Shown here: piece by piece, positions 7,961 to 16,061 of the stretch
How the letters are laid out: each line of letters starts with the position of its first letter
Numbering within the stretch: the stretch's first letter is position 1
Translations under genes and position numbers: made by a program
The notes under the pieces: model-generated
Seen by the model: only the letters and a program-made list of their open reading frames with translations
Databases searched by the model: none
Told to the model about the DNA's origin: nothing
Source: Peptococcaceae bacterium BRH_c23
GTDB lineage: Bacteria; Bacillota_B; Desulfitobacteriia; Desulfitobacteriales; Desulfitobacteriaceae
DNA: 26,699 bases
NCBI GenBank assembly: GCA_000961805.1
Contig: LADV01000169.1
Coordinates: 1-26,699, forward strand
Direction: 5' to 3'

Positions 7961-8014
7961 AAAATCTATTGTTCGGGTGGTATCTCCACCGCCAAAAAGG
8001 TAAAGACAGATTTT
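7961..8014 (+). promoter_or_regulatory. Possible structured leader of the MoaD/AOR genes
   Basis: A long-range 7-bp pairing (AAAATCT 7961-7967 with AGATTTT 8008-8014) encloses a GGTGG/CCACC hairpin (7976-7990). This sits just before the tungsten-enzyme genes, where a cofactor-sensing leader would be plausible. The stems are short and could be chance. Confidence 0.25.
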
Positions 8015-8046
8015 AGTGGTAATCTAATGCAGCTGGAGGAGAGAAC

Positions 8047-8292
8047 TTGATTATTACCGTGTACTTATATCCTCCTTTAAGATTTCCGGATGGTACGGAA
8101 CGGAAACAAATGAAAGTTCAGGACGGATTTACTATTGGAGGTCTACTAGGTGAATTAAAAACCGGGAGAATTTTTGGCGACTATAGCGAGCAGGCGGTAT
8201 TTGCTATCGTTGATGATGATGTGGTTATCGATGATTACGTTTTACAAGCTTGCCAAACCGTTAAAATTCTTATTCAAATGGCAGGAGGTTAA
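8047..8292 (+). CDS. MoaD/ThiS-like ubiquitin-fold sulfur carrier
   Basis: An 81-residue protein ending in Gly-Gly (MAGG), the C-terminal tail that is adenylated and thiocarboxylated in MoaD and ThiS. Length and the hydrophobic strand pattern fit the beta-grasp fold. It starts with TTG preceded by CTGGAGGAGAG. The AOR gene begins 7 bases after its stop, so the pair is translated together. MoaD-like proteins beside AOR genes are common in anaerobes and presumably serve dithiolene formation of the tungstopterin. It lacks the rest of the pterin pathway here, so it must work with enzymes encoded elsewhere. Confidence 0.85.
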   Translation: MIITVYLYPPLRFPDGTERKQMKVQDGFTIGGLLGELKTGRIFGDYSEQAVFAIVDDDVVIDDYVLQACQTVKILIQMAGG

Positions 8293-8299
8293 AAAAACG

Positions 8300-10156
8300 A
8301 TGGATAAAGTGCTAGGCGGTTATGCGGGTGAGATTTTGTGGGTAGATTTAACTAAACGGCAGTGGCATACCGAAAATGTTTCTGAAACAATGGCCAAAAA
8401 GTGGATCGGGGGCAGCGGTTGGGCGGTAGAAACACTCTTTCATCGGGTGCCAGCCGATGCTGATGCGCTGGGTCCAGAAAATATCCTTGGTTTCTTTACC
8501 GGTCCCTTAACCGGAACAGTAATACCGTCGTCGGGACGTCATTGTATTGCAGCTAAATCTCCACTAACTGGCATTTGGGGGGAAGCTAGTGTAGGCGGTA
8601 CTTGGGGTAAAGCCCTTAAACGAGCAGGGTATGATGCTTTAATCCTTACTGGACAGGCTTCGGAACCAGTTTATTTGTGGATTAATAACGGGAAAGTCGA
8701 GATTCGCCCGGCTGGTTCTTTATGGGGTTTGGATACCTATGAGATAGAGGAAGCAGTTCGGGAGCTGACTGATCCGAAAGCTGAAGTATGCTCAATAGGT
8801 CCTGCTGGAGAAAGGATGGCTAAGATCGCCGGTTTATTTACAGACGGGAGGGAAGGACGAACAGCCGCACGTTGTGGGCTAGGTGCAGTTGCAGGCTCAA
8901 AGAAGGTAAAGGCTATTGCTGTATATGGCAATAAACCCCCAGTTCTAGCTTATAAGGATGAGTTACTAAAACGAATTAAAGAAGTAGTCCCTGAGATCAC
9001 TGAAAAAAACAAGGGTTTAACTAATTTCGGCACCCCGGTCCTAGTACTTCCTTGTGAACAGTTAGGAGATTTCCCAGTAAAGAATTGGACCGGAGGGTCA
9101 TGGGAAGAAGGGGCTAAGTCTATTAGCGGCCCCCGGCTTGCCGAGACATATTTGACTGGGCGCTATCATTGTGCGAGTTGTCCAATAGGTTGTGGACGAC
9201 GGGTGGCTATTGACAATGAAGTTCATGACAGCGTGCGTGGCGCCGGCCCTGAATATGAGACGTTAGGCTTATTTGGCGGCTCCTGTCTTATAGATAATTT
9301 GGAAGCTATTTGTTATGCCAATGAGCTTTGTAACCGCTATGGAATAGATACTATTGAGGTCGGCAATCTTGTTGCATTCAGTATGGAGGCTTATGAAAAA
9401 GGGGTTATTGGCAAGCAGGATACAGGCGGGAGAGAGATTCTCTGGGGTGATGCTGAAGCATTGATTGGGTTGATTCAAGAAATGGGTGAAGGATCAGGAT
9501 TCGGTGCTGTATTAGCAGAAGGATTTCCTGCCCTTGCCCAACGCTACGGTGAAATTGTCAACGAAATTGGTATGACTGCCAAAGGTTTAAGTTTTCCCGC
9601 CCATGACCCGAGGGCATATAACAGCCTTGCATTAGGATATGCTACGGCTAACCGGGGAGCAGATCATTTAGAAGCATTTAGTCACGCATTCGAACGCAAC
9701 TTAACAATGCCTGATCTGGGAATTGCTAAATCATTCGATAGATTTTCCAGCCAAGGTAAAGGAGCACTAGTTGCAAAGACACAGAACTTAATGATGGTAT
9801 TTGATTCACTTGCAGTTTGTAAGTTTTTAATGACCGGGGGAATTACCCCAACTGTGTTAGCTGAGTGGCTCTCTTTGGCGACCGGTTCGGAGTGGGATGT
9901 CGAAAGCTTAATGCGTACTGGAGAACGGATTTTCAATTTGAAGCGTCTTTATAACATCAAGTATGGTGTGGATCGTAGGATGGATACCTTACCAGACCGT
10001 ATTTTGAAAAACTCCCGGGCTACCGGCGGGGCTGCAAAGAATTTACCGCCCCTTAATGAAATGTTGGATGAATACTATATTGCTAGGGGATGGGATTCTC
10101 AAGGTATCCCAACAGCAGATAAATTAAAAGAACTGGAAATTAGTATAAAAAATTAG
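8300..10156 (+). CDS. aor: Aldehyde:ferredoxin oxidoreductase (AOR family)
   Basis: This 618-residue protein matches the AOR family throughout. It opens with the usual GGYAGEILWVDLT, and AARCGLGAVAGSKKVKAI lies near 189-206. The [4Fe-4S] ligands are Cys291, Cys294, Cys298 (CASCPIGC) and Cys507 (DSLAVCKF). These cytoplasmic enzymes carry a tungsten (rarely molybdenum) bis-pterin and oxidise aldehydes to acids with ferredoxin; some also run backwards. ATG 8300 is chosen because AGGAGG precedes it and the N-terminus then matches the family; the frame extends upstream over the moaD-like gene. Here it may oxidise acetaldehyde from the aldolase step, or another pathway aldehyde. Confidence 0.95.
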   Translation: MDKVLGGYAGEILWVDLTKRQWHTENVSETMAKKWIGGSGWAVETLFHRVPADADALGPENILGFFTGPLTGTVIPSSGRHCIAAKSPLTGIWGEASVGGTWGKALKRAGYDALILTGQASEPVYLWINNGKVEIRPAGSLWGLDTYEIEEAVRELTDPKAEVCSIGPAGERMAKIAGLFTDGREGRTAARCGLGAVAGSKKVKAIAVYGNKPPVLAYKDELLKRIKEVVPEITEKNKGLTNFGTPVLVLPCEQLGDFPVKNWTGGSWEEGAKSISGPRLAETYLTGRYHCASCPIGCGRRVAIDNEVHDSVRGAGPEYETLGLFGGSCLIDNLEAICYANELCNRYGIDTIEVGNLVAFSMEAYEKGVIGKQDTGGREILWGDAEALIGLIQEMGEGSGFGAVLAEGFPALAQRYGEIVNEIGMTAKGLSFPAHDPRAYNSLALGYATANRGADHLEAFSHAFERNLTMPDLGIAKSFDRFSSQGKGALVAKTQNLMMVFDSLAVCKFLMTGGITPTVLAEWLSLATGSEWDVESLMRTGERIFNLKRLYNIKYGVDRRMDTLPDRILKNSRATGGAAKNLPPLNEMLDEYYIARGWDSQGIPTADKLKELEISIKN

Positions 10157-10228
10157 AAGGGCTGACCAAAAAGTGAAAGTAACTATTTGTTAATAATAAA
10201 CGAACGGAACAAAAGGAGGTAAGGTAAA

Positions 10229-11017
10229 TTGACTGAAGATTTTCCGACGGTTATTGCGGGTACTCAAGTTCGGTCGGTGGCTAAGGCACTTATGATTCTG
10301 AATGTGCTTGCTGAGCACCAGCGGGAAATGTCCCTGGGTGACATAGCTAAGGAGATGCAGTTGGCTAAAAGTACAGCCTACGGCCTGTTGGCTACGTTAA
10401 GAGATTTTGGTTATATAGAGCAGTCCCCTTTGGATGGTAAATACCGTCTAGGAATTCGACTCTTTGAAGTTGGCAATGTCGTTGCCAATAGCTGGGATGT
10501 GCGTAAAGTAGCTACTCCATTCATTCAGACTTTGGTCGATGAACTGGGAGAAACCGTTCACCTGGTAGTTTTAGACAAAGGTGAGGTTTTATATATCGAT
10601 AAGCGAGAGAGTACAAAATCTTTAAGAATTGTCTCGCAAGTCGGTACACGGTTGCCAGCTCACTGTACTGGTGTAGGCAAGGTTTTCTTGGCAAATCTTC
10701 CGATTGATGAGGTAAGACGTATAATTGCCACCAAGGGTTTATCCCGCTATACCAAAAACACGATTACCGACTTCAGACGGTTGGAAGAAGAGCTGAATCT
10801 AGTCAGACAACAGGGTTATGCAATGGATAATGAAGAGATCATGGAAAGTTTGCGTTGTGTAGCGGTGCCGTTGCGGGATCATACTGGTAAAGTTTGTGCC
10901 GCAATTAGCGTATCTGGACCGTCGGCACGGTTTGACGGAGAACAGCTTGAATCCATCGTGGACTTGATGGTTCGGATCGGACGGGAGATCTCGGCAAGTC
11001 TGGGATATAGGGCATAA
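10229..11017 (+). CDS. IclR-family transcriptional regulator, copy 2
   Basis: This 262-residue protein has the same domain plan as copy 1 (1107-1895) and differs from it at about 17 positions, mostly in the effector domain and at the termini. The DNA-binding domain is almost unchanged after residue 11, so both proteins may bind the same operators. It starts with TTG (copy 1 has ATG) after AAAGGAGG. It stands 32 bases before the NadC-like gene and is probably the local regulator of the 11050-17494 operon. Copy, spacer and following gene start align with the first copy without gaps, with a constant offset of 9122 bases. Confidence 0.93.
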   Translation: MTEDFPTVIAGTQVRSVAKALMILNVLAEHQREMSLGDIAKEMQLAKSTAYGLLATLRDFGYIEQSPLDGKYRLGIRLFEVGNVVANSWDVRKVATPFIQTLVDELGETVHLVVLDKGEVLYIDKRESTKSLRIVSQVGTRLPAHCTGVGKVFLANLPIDEVRRIIATKGLSRYTKNTITDFRRLEEELNLVRQQGYAMDNEEIMESLRCVAVPLRDHTGKVCAAISVSGPSARFDGEQLESIVDLMVRIGREISASLGYRA

Positions 11018-11049
11018 GAAAGGGAGATATTATGAAGGAGGTGATTGCA

Positions 11050-11853
11050 ATGGAGTTGCGAGAGTTTCTGTTTGAACCACTCAAAGATAGGTCTTATTCG
11101 TTCGCGATCAGAACTCAGGAAAATGGAATACTGTCAGGAGTAGCTAGGGTAAAAGAACTGGCTATTGACCTCGGGTTGGAAGTTATTTCGTTGGCTGAGG
11201 AAGGATCGTTGCTAATTCCCGGTGCGGTGGTATTTTCCGCGAGGGGCGATGCTGAGATGGTTACCAGGGCCGAGGAAACCCTTATGGGAGCCATTGGAAA
11301 ACCCTCTGGAGTAGCCACTGCTGCTGCAGACGTAGTAAAAAAGGCCAGTCCGGTTAAGGTGGTTTGCGGTGCTTGGAAAAAGATAGGTCAGGCTACTAAG
11401 GGAGAACTACGCCAGGCGGTTATTACAGGTGGGGCAGGACTTCGGATGTCCGAACAACCATTTGTCTATTTAGACAAAAACTATATCCGGATGTTTGGAG
11501 GAGTTACCGCAGCCGTGGCTCAGGCAAAATTATTTGATCCGGATCGGTTAGTAGTTGCCCAATTGCGAGGAGAGGGGCAAGGTATTGTTGAAGAGGCTAG
11601 ATCTGCAGTACAGGCTGGGGCAGGCATTTTGATGGTTGATACCGGTATTCTGGAAGATCTTAAGGCTGTTATGTCTACCGCTATAGCCGATGGCTGGCGA
11701 AAAAGTGTACAGTTGGCCTTTGCAGGCGGGGTGTCTGCGGAAGAATTAGCCGACATCGTAGCACTTGGGCCAGACATTATTGATGTTGGTCGAGCCATTC
11801 TTGATGCTCCGTTACTTGACTTTAGTCTTGATGTGGAAGGCGGGGATCGTTAA
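11050..11853 (+). CDS. NadC-like (quinolinate phosphoribosyltransferase fold) protein, divergent
   Basis: This 267-residue protein follows the NadC/ModD layout: an N-terminal domain with the RAEETLMGAIGKPSGVAT helix (about 74-90) and a barrel ending in GGVSAEELADIVALGPDIIDVG. The catalytic motifs of true NadC are changed, however. TRKT is replaced by GAWKK (107-111), the GGGxxHR region reads GGAGLRM (127-133) and KDNH reads DKNY (142-145). It is therefore unlikely to be the housekeeping NAD enzyme; ModD normally keeps TRK. ATG 11050 has a perfect AAGGAGGT 7 bases upstream. The stop overlaps the next start by one base (TAATG), tying it to the MoCF protein. A role in a pyridine-nucleotide cofactor or in substrate conversion is possible but unproven. 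Confidence 0.72.
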   Translation: MELREFLFEPLKDRSYSFAIRTQENGILSGVARVKELAIDLGLEVISLAEEGSLLIPGAVVFSARGDAEMVTRAEETLMGAIGKPSGVATAAADVVKKASPVKVVCGAWKKIGQATKGELRQAVITGGAGLRMSEQPFVYLDKNYIRMFGGVTAAVAQAKLFDPDRLVVAQLRGEGQGIVEEARSAVQAGAGILMVDTGILEDLKAVMSTAIADGWRKSVQLAFAGGVSAEELADIVALGPDIIDVGRAILDAPLLDFSLDVEGGDR

Positions 11854-12758
11854 TGTTGGAGTGGGATCTTTTGGAGAAAACAACCTTTTGGATCGATGAT
11901 ATTGACTTGGACAATGCTAACTTAGGTCAGGTTGCAGAGGTTGCTGCCCAAGCGCTGGGATTGCTGCCGGAGGAAGTGATGGTTGTTGACGTGCGACCGG
12001 GATTATTGGCTTTTGACATTTTGCAAAAAAAGGTCAAACCGGAGGCGGTGGCTGGCAAAGGAGAATCTATTCTCCAAGGTTTGGCAAGTCTTCAGGGAGT
12101 CCTGATGGGGCCGAATGCAGCTATACATTCGGAAGGTGTTTTAGGATTTATTGCACTGGATCCAAAAGAAGTTGGAGAGGTGCTTAGAACTTCGGCAGAT
12201 CAGGCTAGGCAGGTCAGCGAGGCGGTGGCTCGGAGAGCAATAGTCTTTGCTTCCGGTACAGAAGTAATAGCCGGTAAGATTGAGGATACAAATTCGCCGT
12301 ATATAATGCAGCAACTAGAAAAACAGGGCTTCACCGCACGGTTTGGAGGGGTATTGGAAGACAATGCCAAGCTAGCGTCCGCTCGTATTGAGGAGGCTTT
12401 AGAAGCGGGTTTTGGTTTGGTGATAACAACTGGCGGAGTTGGGGCCGAAGATAAAGACTATAGTATAGAAGCTATCTTACGTTTGGATCCGCAAGCGTTC
12501 ACACCGTGGATTTTGAAATTTACCCCGGACTACCGTCGCCATCACAAGGAGGGTGTACGCATAGCCGTGGGACAGATGGGCATTGCGCGTATAGTCGCCC
12601 TGCCTGGACCGCATGAAGAGGCAATTTTAGGATGTAATTCTCTTTTAACGGGACTAGCCCAGGGACTGGATGCTGAGTCGATAGCAGAGTCAATCGCCGC
12701 AGTAATAAGAGAGCGCTGGCGGCAAGCTATGAAAAACGGAGGGTATAAACATGAATAA
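11853..12758 (+). CDS. MoCF-domain (CinA/MoeA-type) protein
   Basis: A 301-residue protein. The C-terminal part (about 128-290) is a molybdopterin-binding (MoCF) fold of the CinA-N/COG1058 type, with GTEVIAGKIEDTN (135-147), TTGGVGAEDKD (192-202) and LPGPHEE (250-256). The N-terminal ~125 residues are not recognised. Relatives either handle pterin cofactors (MoeA, MoaB) or hydrolyse nucleotides of the NAD cycle (CinA). Translation is coupled to the NadC-like gene by a one-base overlap, and it overlaps the hydratase gene by 8 bases. It could service the tungsten cofactor of AOR or act on a pyridine nucleotide together with its partner; the sequence does not decide. Confidence 0.7.
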   Translation: MLEWDLLEKTTFWIDDIDLDNANLGQVAEVAAQALGLLPEEVMVVDVRPGLLAFDILQKKVKPEAVAGKGESILQGLASLQGVLMGPNAAIHSEGVLGFIALDPKEVGEVLRTSADQARQVSEAVARRAIVFASGTEVIAGKIEDTNSPYIMQQLEKQGFTARFGGVLEDNAKLASARIEEALEAGFGLVITTGGVGAEDKDYSIEAILRLDPQAFTPWILKFTPDYRRHHKEGVRIAVGQMGIARIVALPGPHEEAILGCNSLLTGLAQGLDAESIAESIAAVIRERWRQAMKNGGYKHE

Positions 12759-13524
12759 GAGGGACATTGCCGCTAAATTATTACAGGCGGAGAGTGAAAG
12801 GGTGCCCATTGACACCCTGACAGAGACATACCCAGGGTTAACGGTTGAGGATGCCTATCGTATCCAACTAGAGGGCATCAGTATGAAGTTAGCTCAGGGT
12901 CGAAAGGTGATTGGCAAGAAGATTGGTTTAACCAGTAAGGGTATGCAAAAACTGTTAGGAGTTAATGAACCAGACTACGGACACCTGTTTGACAATATGT
13001 TGCTCTTAGAGGGGGAACCATGCCAGCGTCAGGAACTTCTCTTGCCCAAGGTGGAAGGGGAATTGGCTTTTGTCTTAAAGGATACCCTTAAGGGCCCTGG
13101 GGTAACTATAGCCGACGTATACCGTGCAACAGAAGGAGTCATGCCAGCCTTTGAGATAGTTGACAGTCGGATCCGTGATTGGAAGATAAAACTAGCGGAC
13201 ACTATTGCCGACAATGGTTCCAGTGCCCGCCTGGTCTTAGGCAGCCGCTTGGTTCCAGTACAAGATCTTGATTTGCGCCTAATCGGCATGGTGTTGGAGA
13301 AGAATGGAGAAATGGTCAGCAGTGGAGCTGGTGCAGAGGTATGGGGGCATCCTGCGGCTGCGGTTGCATGGCTAGCCAATAAGCTAGCTGAATTTGATAT
13401 CGCATTGGAAGCAGGAGAAATTATTTTATCAGGGGCAGTGACAGCGGCCGAAGTTGCTGAGTCGGGGGATGTCTTCACGCTGTCTTTCGACGGGTTGGGC
13501 TGTTTGAATTTAAAATTTATTTAA
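12751..13524 (+). CDS. mhpD: 2-oxopent-4-enoate hydratase / oxalocrotonate decarboxylase family
   Basis: A 257-residue member of the MhpD/DmpE/DmpH family. The divalent-metal glutamates are present as Glu102 and Glu104 (KVEGE) and Glu135 (FEIVDSRI), spaced exactly as Glu106/108/139 of E. coli MhpD. The SRIRDWKI and GDVFT-type C-terminal segments also match. The hydratase converts 2-hydroxypenta-2,4-dienoate to 4-hydroxy-2-oxovalerate; the sister 4-oxalocrotonate decarboxylase has the same fold and similar length, so that activity cannot be excluded. It is followed by acylating dehydrogenase and aldolase genes, giving the complete lower meta-cleavage set. ATG is preceded by CGGAGGG. Confidence 0.9.
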   Translation: MNKRDIAAKLLQAESERVPIDTLTETYPGLTVEDAYRIQLEGISMKLAQGRKVIGKKIGLTSKGMQKLLGVNEPDYGHLFDNMLLLEGEPCQRQELLLPKVEGELAFVLKDTLKGPGVTIADVYRATEGVMPAFEIVDSRIRDWKIKLADTIADNGSSARLVLGSRLVPVQDLDLRLIGMVLEKNGEMVSSGAGAEVWGHPAAAVAWLANKLAEFDIALEAGEIILSGAVTAAEVAESGDVFTLSFDGLGCLNLKFI

Positions 13525-13550
13525 AAAATATCGATTGGGAGATGTAATTG

Positions 13551-14426
13551 GTGGATAAAATTAAGGTAGCTGTGATTGGACCAGGAAATATTGGCACCGA
13601 CTTGATGTTTAAGATCCTCAAAAGTCAGCACCTGGAAATGGGTCTGCTGACTGGTATTGTGGAATCTGAAGGGATTCAAAGGGCTCGGAAAATGGGAATT
13701 AACACTTCGATTGAAGGGGTTAACGCAGTGCTTCAAGACCCGGATATTAAAATCGTTTTTGACGCAACCGGGGCAAAGCCACATCTTAGGCATGCTCCGC
13801 TACTCAAGGAAGCGGGTAAAATAGCGATTGATTTGACACCTGCCTCGATCGGGCCCTATTGTGTTCCCTGTGTTAATTTAGAAGAATTGCTGGATGAACC
13901 TAATGTTAACATGGTGACGTGTGCAGGACAGGCAACGGTTCCAATAGTTTATGCCATTAACAAGGTAGCTTCCGTTACCTATGCGGAGATTGTCGCCAGT
14001 CTATCTAGTAAAAGCGCTGGTCCGGGAACCCGTCAAAACATCGATGAATTTACGGAAACCACCTCTAAGGCCTTGGTACAAGTTGGGGGAGCCAAGCGAG
14101 GGAAGGCGATCATCGTGTTAAATCCTGCTGAACCACCTGTGATGATGGCGAACACTATTTATGTAGAAGTGGAGAATCCTGACGAAAAAGCTATTACAGC
14201 CGCTGTTCAAATGATGGTGAACGAGATTCAAAAATACGTGCCAGGTTATAGACTTCGTGTTCCGCCCATCATTGATGGTCACAAAGTCACCATCATCATT
14301 CAGGTAGAAGGGGCCGGCGATTTTCTGCCCAAATATTCCGGAAACCTTGATATCATCACTTCGGCAGCCGTATCCTTCGCGGAAAAGCTTGCCCAAAAAT
14401 TAATTAGAAAGGACGTGATCGCATGA
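13551..14426 (+). CDS. mhpF: Acetaldehyde dehydrogenase (acylating)
   Basis: About 291 residues, matching the MhpF/DmpF family. It has an N-terminal Rossmann motif ([14 protein letters not shown]), catalytic cysteine at about residue 125 in the segment [11 protein letters not shown], and the [16 protein letters not shown] segment. It oxidises acetaldehyde with NAD+ and CoA to acetyl-CoA and in this family forms a channelling complex with the aldolase encoded next. GTG 13551 is preferred since GGGAG lies 9 bases upstream; TTG 13548 would add one residue. The gene overlaps the aldolase start by 4 bases (ATGA), as expected for complex partners. Confidence 0.95.
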   Translation: MDKIKVAVIGPGNIGTDLMFKILKSQHLEMGLLTGIVESEGIQRARKMGINTSIEGVNAVLQDPDIKIVFDATGAKPHLRHAPLLKEAGKIAIDLTPASIGPYCVPCVNLEELLDEPNVNMVTCAGQATVPIVYAINKVASVTYAEIVASLSSKSAGPGTRQNIDEFTETTSKALVQVGGAKRGKAIIVLNPAEPPVMMANTIYVEVENPDEKAITAAVQMMVNEIQKYVPGYRLRVPPIIDGHKVTIIIQVEGAGDFLPKYSGNLDIITSAAVSFAEKLAQKLIRKDVIA

Positions 14427-15427
14427 GCATGGGTAAGATTCATCTGGTGGACACAACATTGCGAGACGGCAGTCACGCAGTAAGCCATCAGTACAGCGTG
14501 GAACAAGTGGCGGCAGTTGCCGGCGGACTTGATGCGGCTGGAATTGAATATATCGAGGTGTCTCACGGGGACGGCTTAGCGGGCTCTTCGTTTAATTATG
14601 GCAGGTCTGCCACGGATGAGGAGGAATTGATCAAAGCGGCAGCAGAGGTCATCAAAAATGGAATTTTAACTGTTTTATTGATTCCCGGGATCGGCACTAT
14701 TGAGGATCTGAAACGGGCTGAGGCTTGCGGAGCTAAGGCGGTACGGGTTGCTACCCATGTGACAGAGGCGGATACTGCTGAGCAACATATACGGATGGCT
14801 AAGAGCCTGGGAATGCAGGCATTTGGTTTCTTGATGATGAGCCACATGGCTCCACCGGAAAAAGTCGTTGAGCAGGCCAAACTGTTTGAGTCGTATGGCG
14901 CAGATTTCATCTATGTGGCCGATTCGGCCGGGGCCATGCTGCCGGACGATGTTAGAGCCCGGGTTGGTGCTGTAGTCCAAGCAGTTGGGATACCCGTCGG
15001 GTTTCACGCCCACAACAATTTGACCTTGGCCACAGCTAATTCCCTCGCAGCCTTGGAAGTTGGGGCAACCTTCCTGGATGGGACTTGCCGAGGCTTGGGG
15101 GCCGGGGCGGGAAATACCCAAATTGAAGCGCTCGTGGGGGTTTTGAATAAAGTCGGTTATCAGACGGGCGTGGATTTATACAAAATCATGGATGTTGCTG
15201 AAGATTTGGTTGAGCCCATGATGCACCGGCCGCAGGTAGTGCGCAACGCCCCATTTATGCTGGGCTATGCCGGTGTGTATTCAAGTTTTCTCTTACACAC
15301 TTACCGGGCGGCTGAACGATTTAACCTTGATCCCCGGGATATCTTGACAGAACTAGGCAAGAGACGAATGGTTGGCGGACAGGAAGATATGATTGTTGAT
15401 GTGGCGTATCAGTTGGCGAAACAATAA
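14423..15427 (+). CDS. mhpE: 4-hydroxy-2-oxovalerate aldolase
   Basis: A 334-residue HMGL-like TIM-barrel aldolase of the MhpE/DmpG class. The opening motif DTTLRDGSH (10-18) supplies Arg14, metal ligand Asp15 and His18, and FHAHNN supplies metal ligands His195 and His197. The C-terminal dimerisation segment (from about 270) typical of DmpG is present. It splits 4-hydroxy-2-oxovalerate into pyruvate and acetaldehyde, and the aldehyde is passed to the acylating dehydrogenase. Length fits the family (about 340). ATG overlaps the preceding stop (ATGA) and has AAAGGA upstream. Confidence 0.96.
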   Translation: MSMGKIHLVDTTLRDGSHAVSHQYSVEQVAAVAGGLDAAGIEYIEVSHGDGLAGSSFNYGRSATDEEELIKAAAEVIKNGILTVLLIPGIGTIEDLKRAEACGAKAVRVATHVTEADTAEQHIRMAKSLGMQAFGFLMMSHMAPPEKVVEQAKLFESYGADFIYVADSAGAMLPDDVRARVGAVVQAVGIPVGFHAHNNLTLATANSLAALEVGATFLDGTCRGLGAGAGNTQIEALVGVLNKVGYQTGVDLYKIMDVAEDLVEPMMHRPQVVRNAPFMLGYAGVYSSFLLHTYRAAERFNLDPRDILTELGKRRMVGGQEDMIVDVAYQLAKQ

Positions 15428-15440
15428 AAAGGAGGGTATC

Positions 15441-16061
15441 ATGAAAAACGTAAATTTGCTGGCGGTCATTGACAAAGAGAAGTGCATCGGCTGTAAAACG
15501 TGTGTGAAGGTTTGTCCAGTATTAGCCATCAAGATGGAGGACCGGTTAGCAATTGTTGACGGTGAAATGTGCCGCGGTTGTAACGCTTGCGAGCAACGTT
15601 GCCCAGTTTATGCGATAAATATGGTAAAAAGGGAACAACCTGTCGTTGTTAAGGTTGATGTCGGTAGTGTAGATTATGCTAAGATTGAGGATCTCTGCCG
15701 GAAGGCTAAATTTCATCCCGAACAGTTGATTTGCTATTGTACAGCGACTCGGGCGGAAGAAATTGCTGCTGCGATTATATTAGGGGCCGATTCTCCGGAA
15801 AAACTTTCCTTACTGACGGGCGCTCGTACCGGCTGTAAAGTTGAATGTATTCAACCCTTGTTACGTCTTCTCGAGGCAGCCGGTGTCGAACCGCAACCGC
15901 CAGAAGGTGGATGGCAGTGGTATGGTAAGACAGTGACAGTGTGGGATATTTCAGAGGAAGTAAAACAAAAATATGCGAGCCGGGGATTTTACTTTGATGA
16001 AGACATCAAACTTTTAGATCGAGTAGTTGCCGCCCCGCTGCAAGGAAGGAGTGAATCTTAA
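15441..16061 (+). CDS. Ferredoxin / BFD-like multi-cluster Fe-S protein
   Basis: A 206-residue protein with two [4Fe-4S] motifs, CIGCKTCVKVCP (Cys15/18/21/25) and CRGCNACEQRCP (Cys44/47/50/54). A BFD-like [2Fe-2S] module follows, with Cys98, Cys100, Cys132 and Cys136 and the usual Thr-Arg-Ala-Glu-Glu-Ile start. The C-terminal ~55 residues are not recognised. It is probably an electron carrier. ATG 15441 follows AAGGAGGG. Its stop overlaps the start of the LarA-like gene (TAATG), so the two are likely partners. It could supply electrons to, or receive them from, a pathway oxidoreductase or AOR; no target is shown by sequence. Confidence 0.85.
   Translation: MKNVNLLAVIDKEKCIGCKTCVKVCPVLAIKMEDRLAIVDGEMCRGCNACEQRCPVYAINMVKREQPVVVKVDVGSVDYAKIEDLCRKAKFHPEQLICYCTATRAEEIAAAIILGADSPEKLSLLTGARTGCKVECIQPLLRLLEAAGVEPQPPEGGWQWYGKTVTVWDISEEVKQKYASRGFYFDEDIKLLDRVVAAPLQGRSES

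Noticed and set aside
11050..11853. Housekeeping quinolinate phosphoribosyltransferase (NadC) of NAD synthesis
   Set aside because: The TRKT, HR and KDNH active-site motifs are all altered and no nadA or nadB is nearby.
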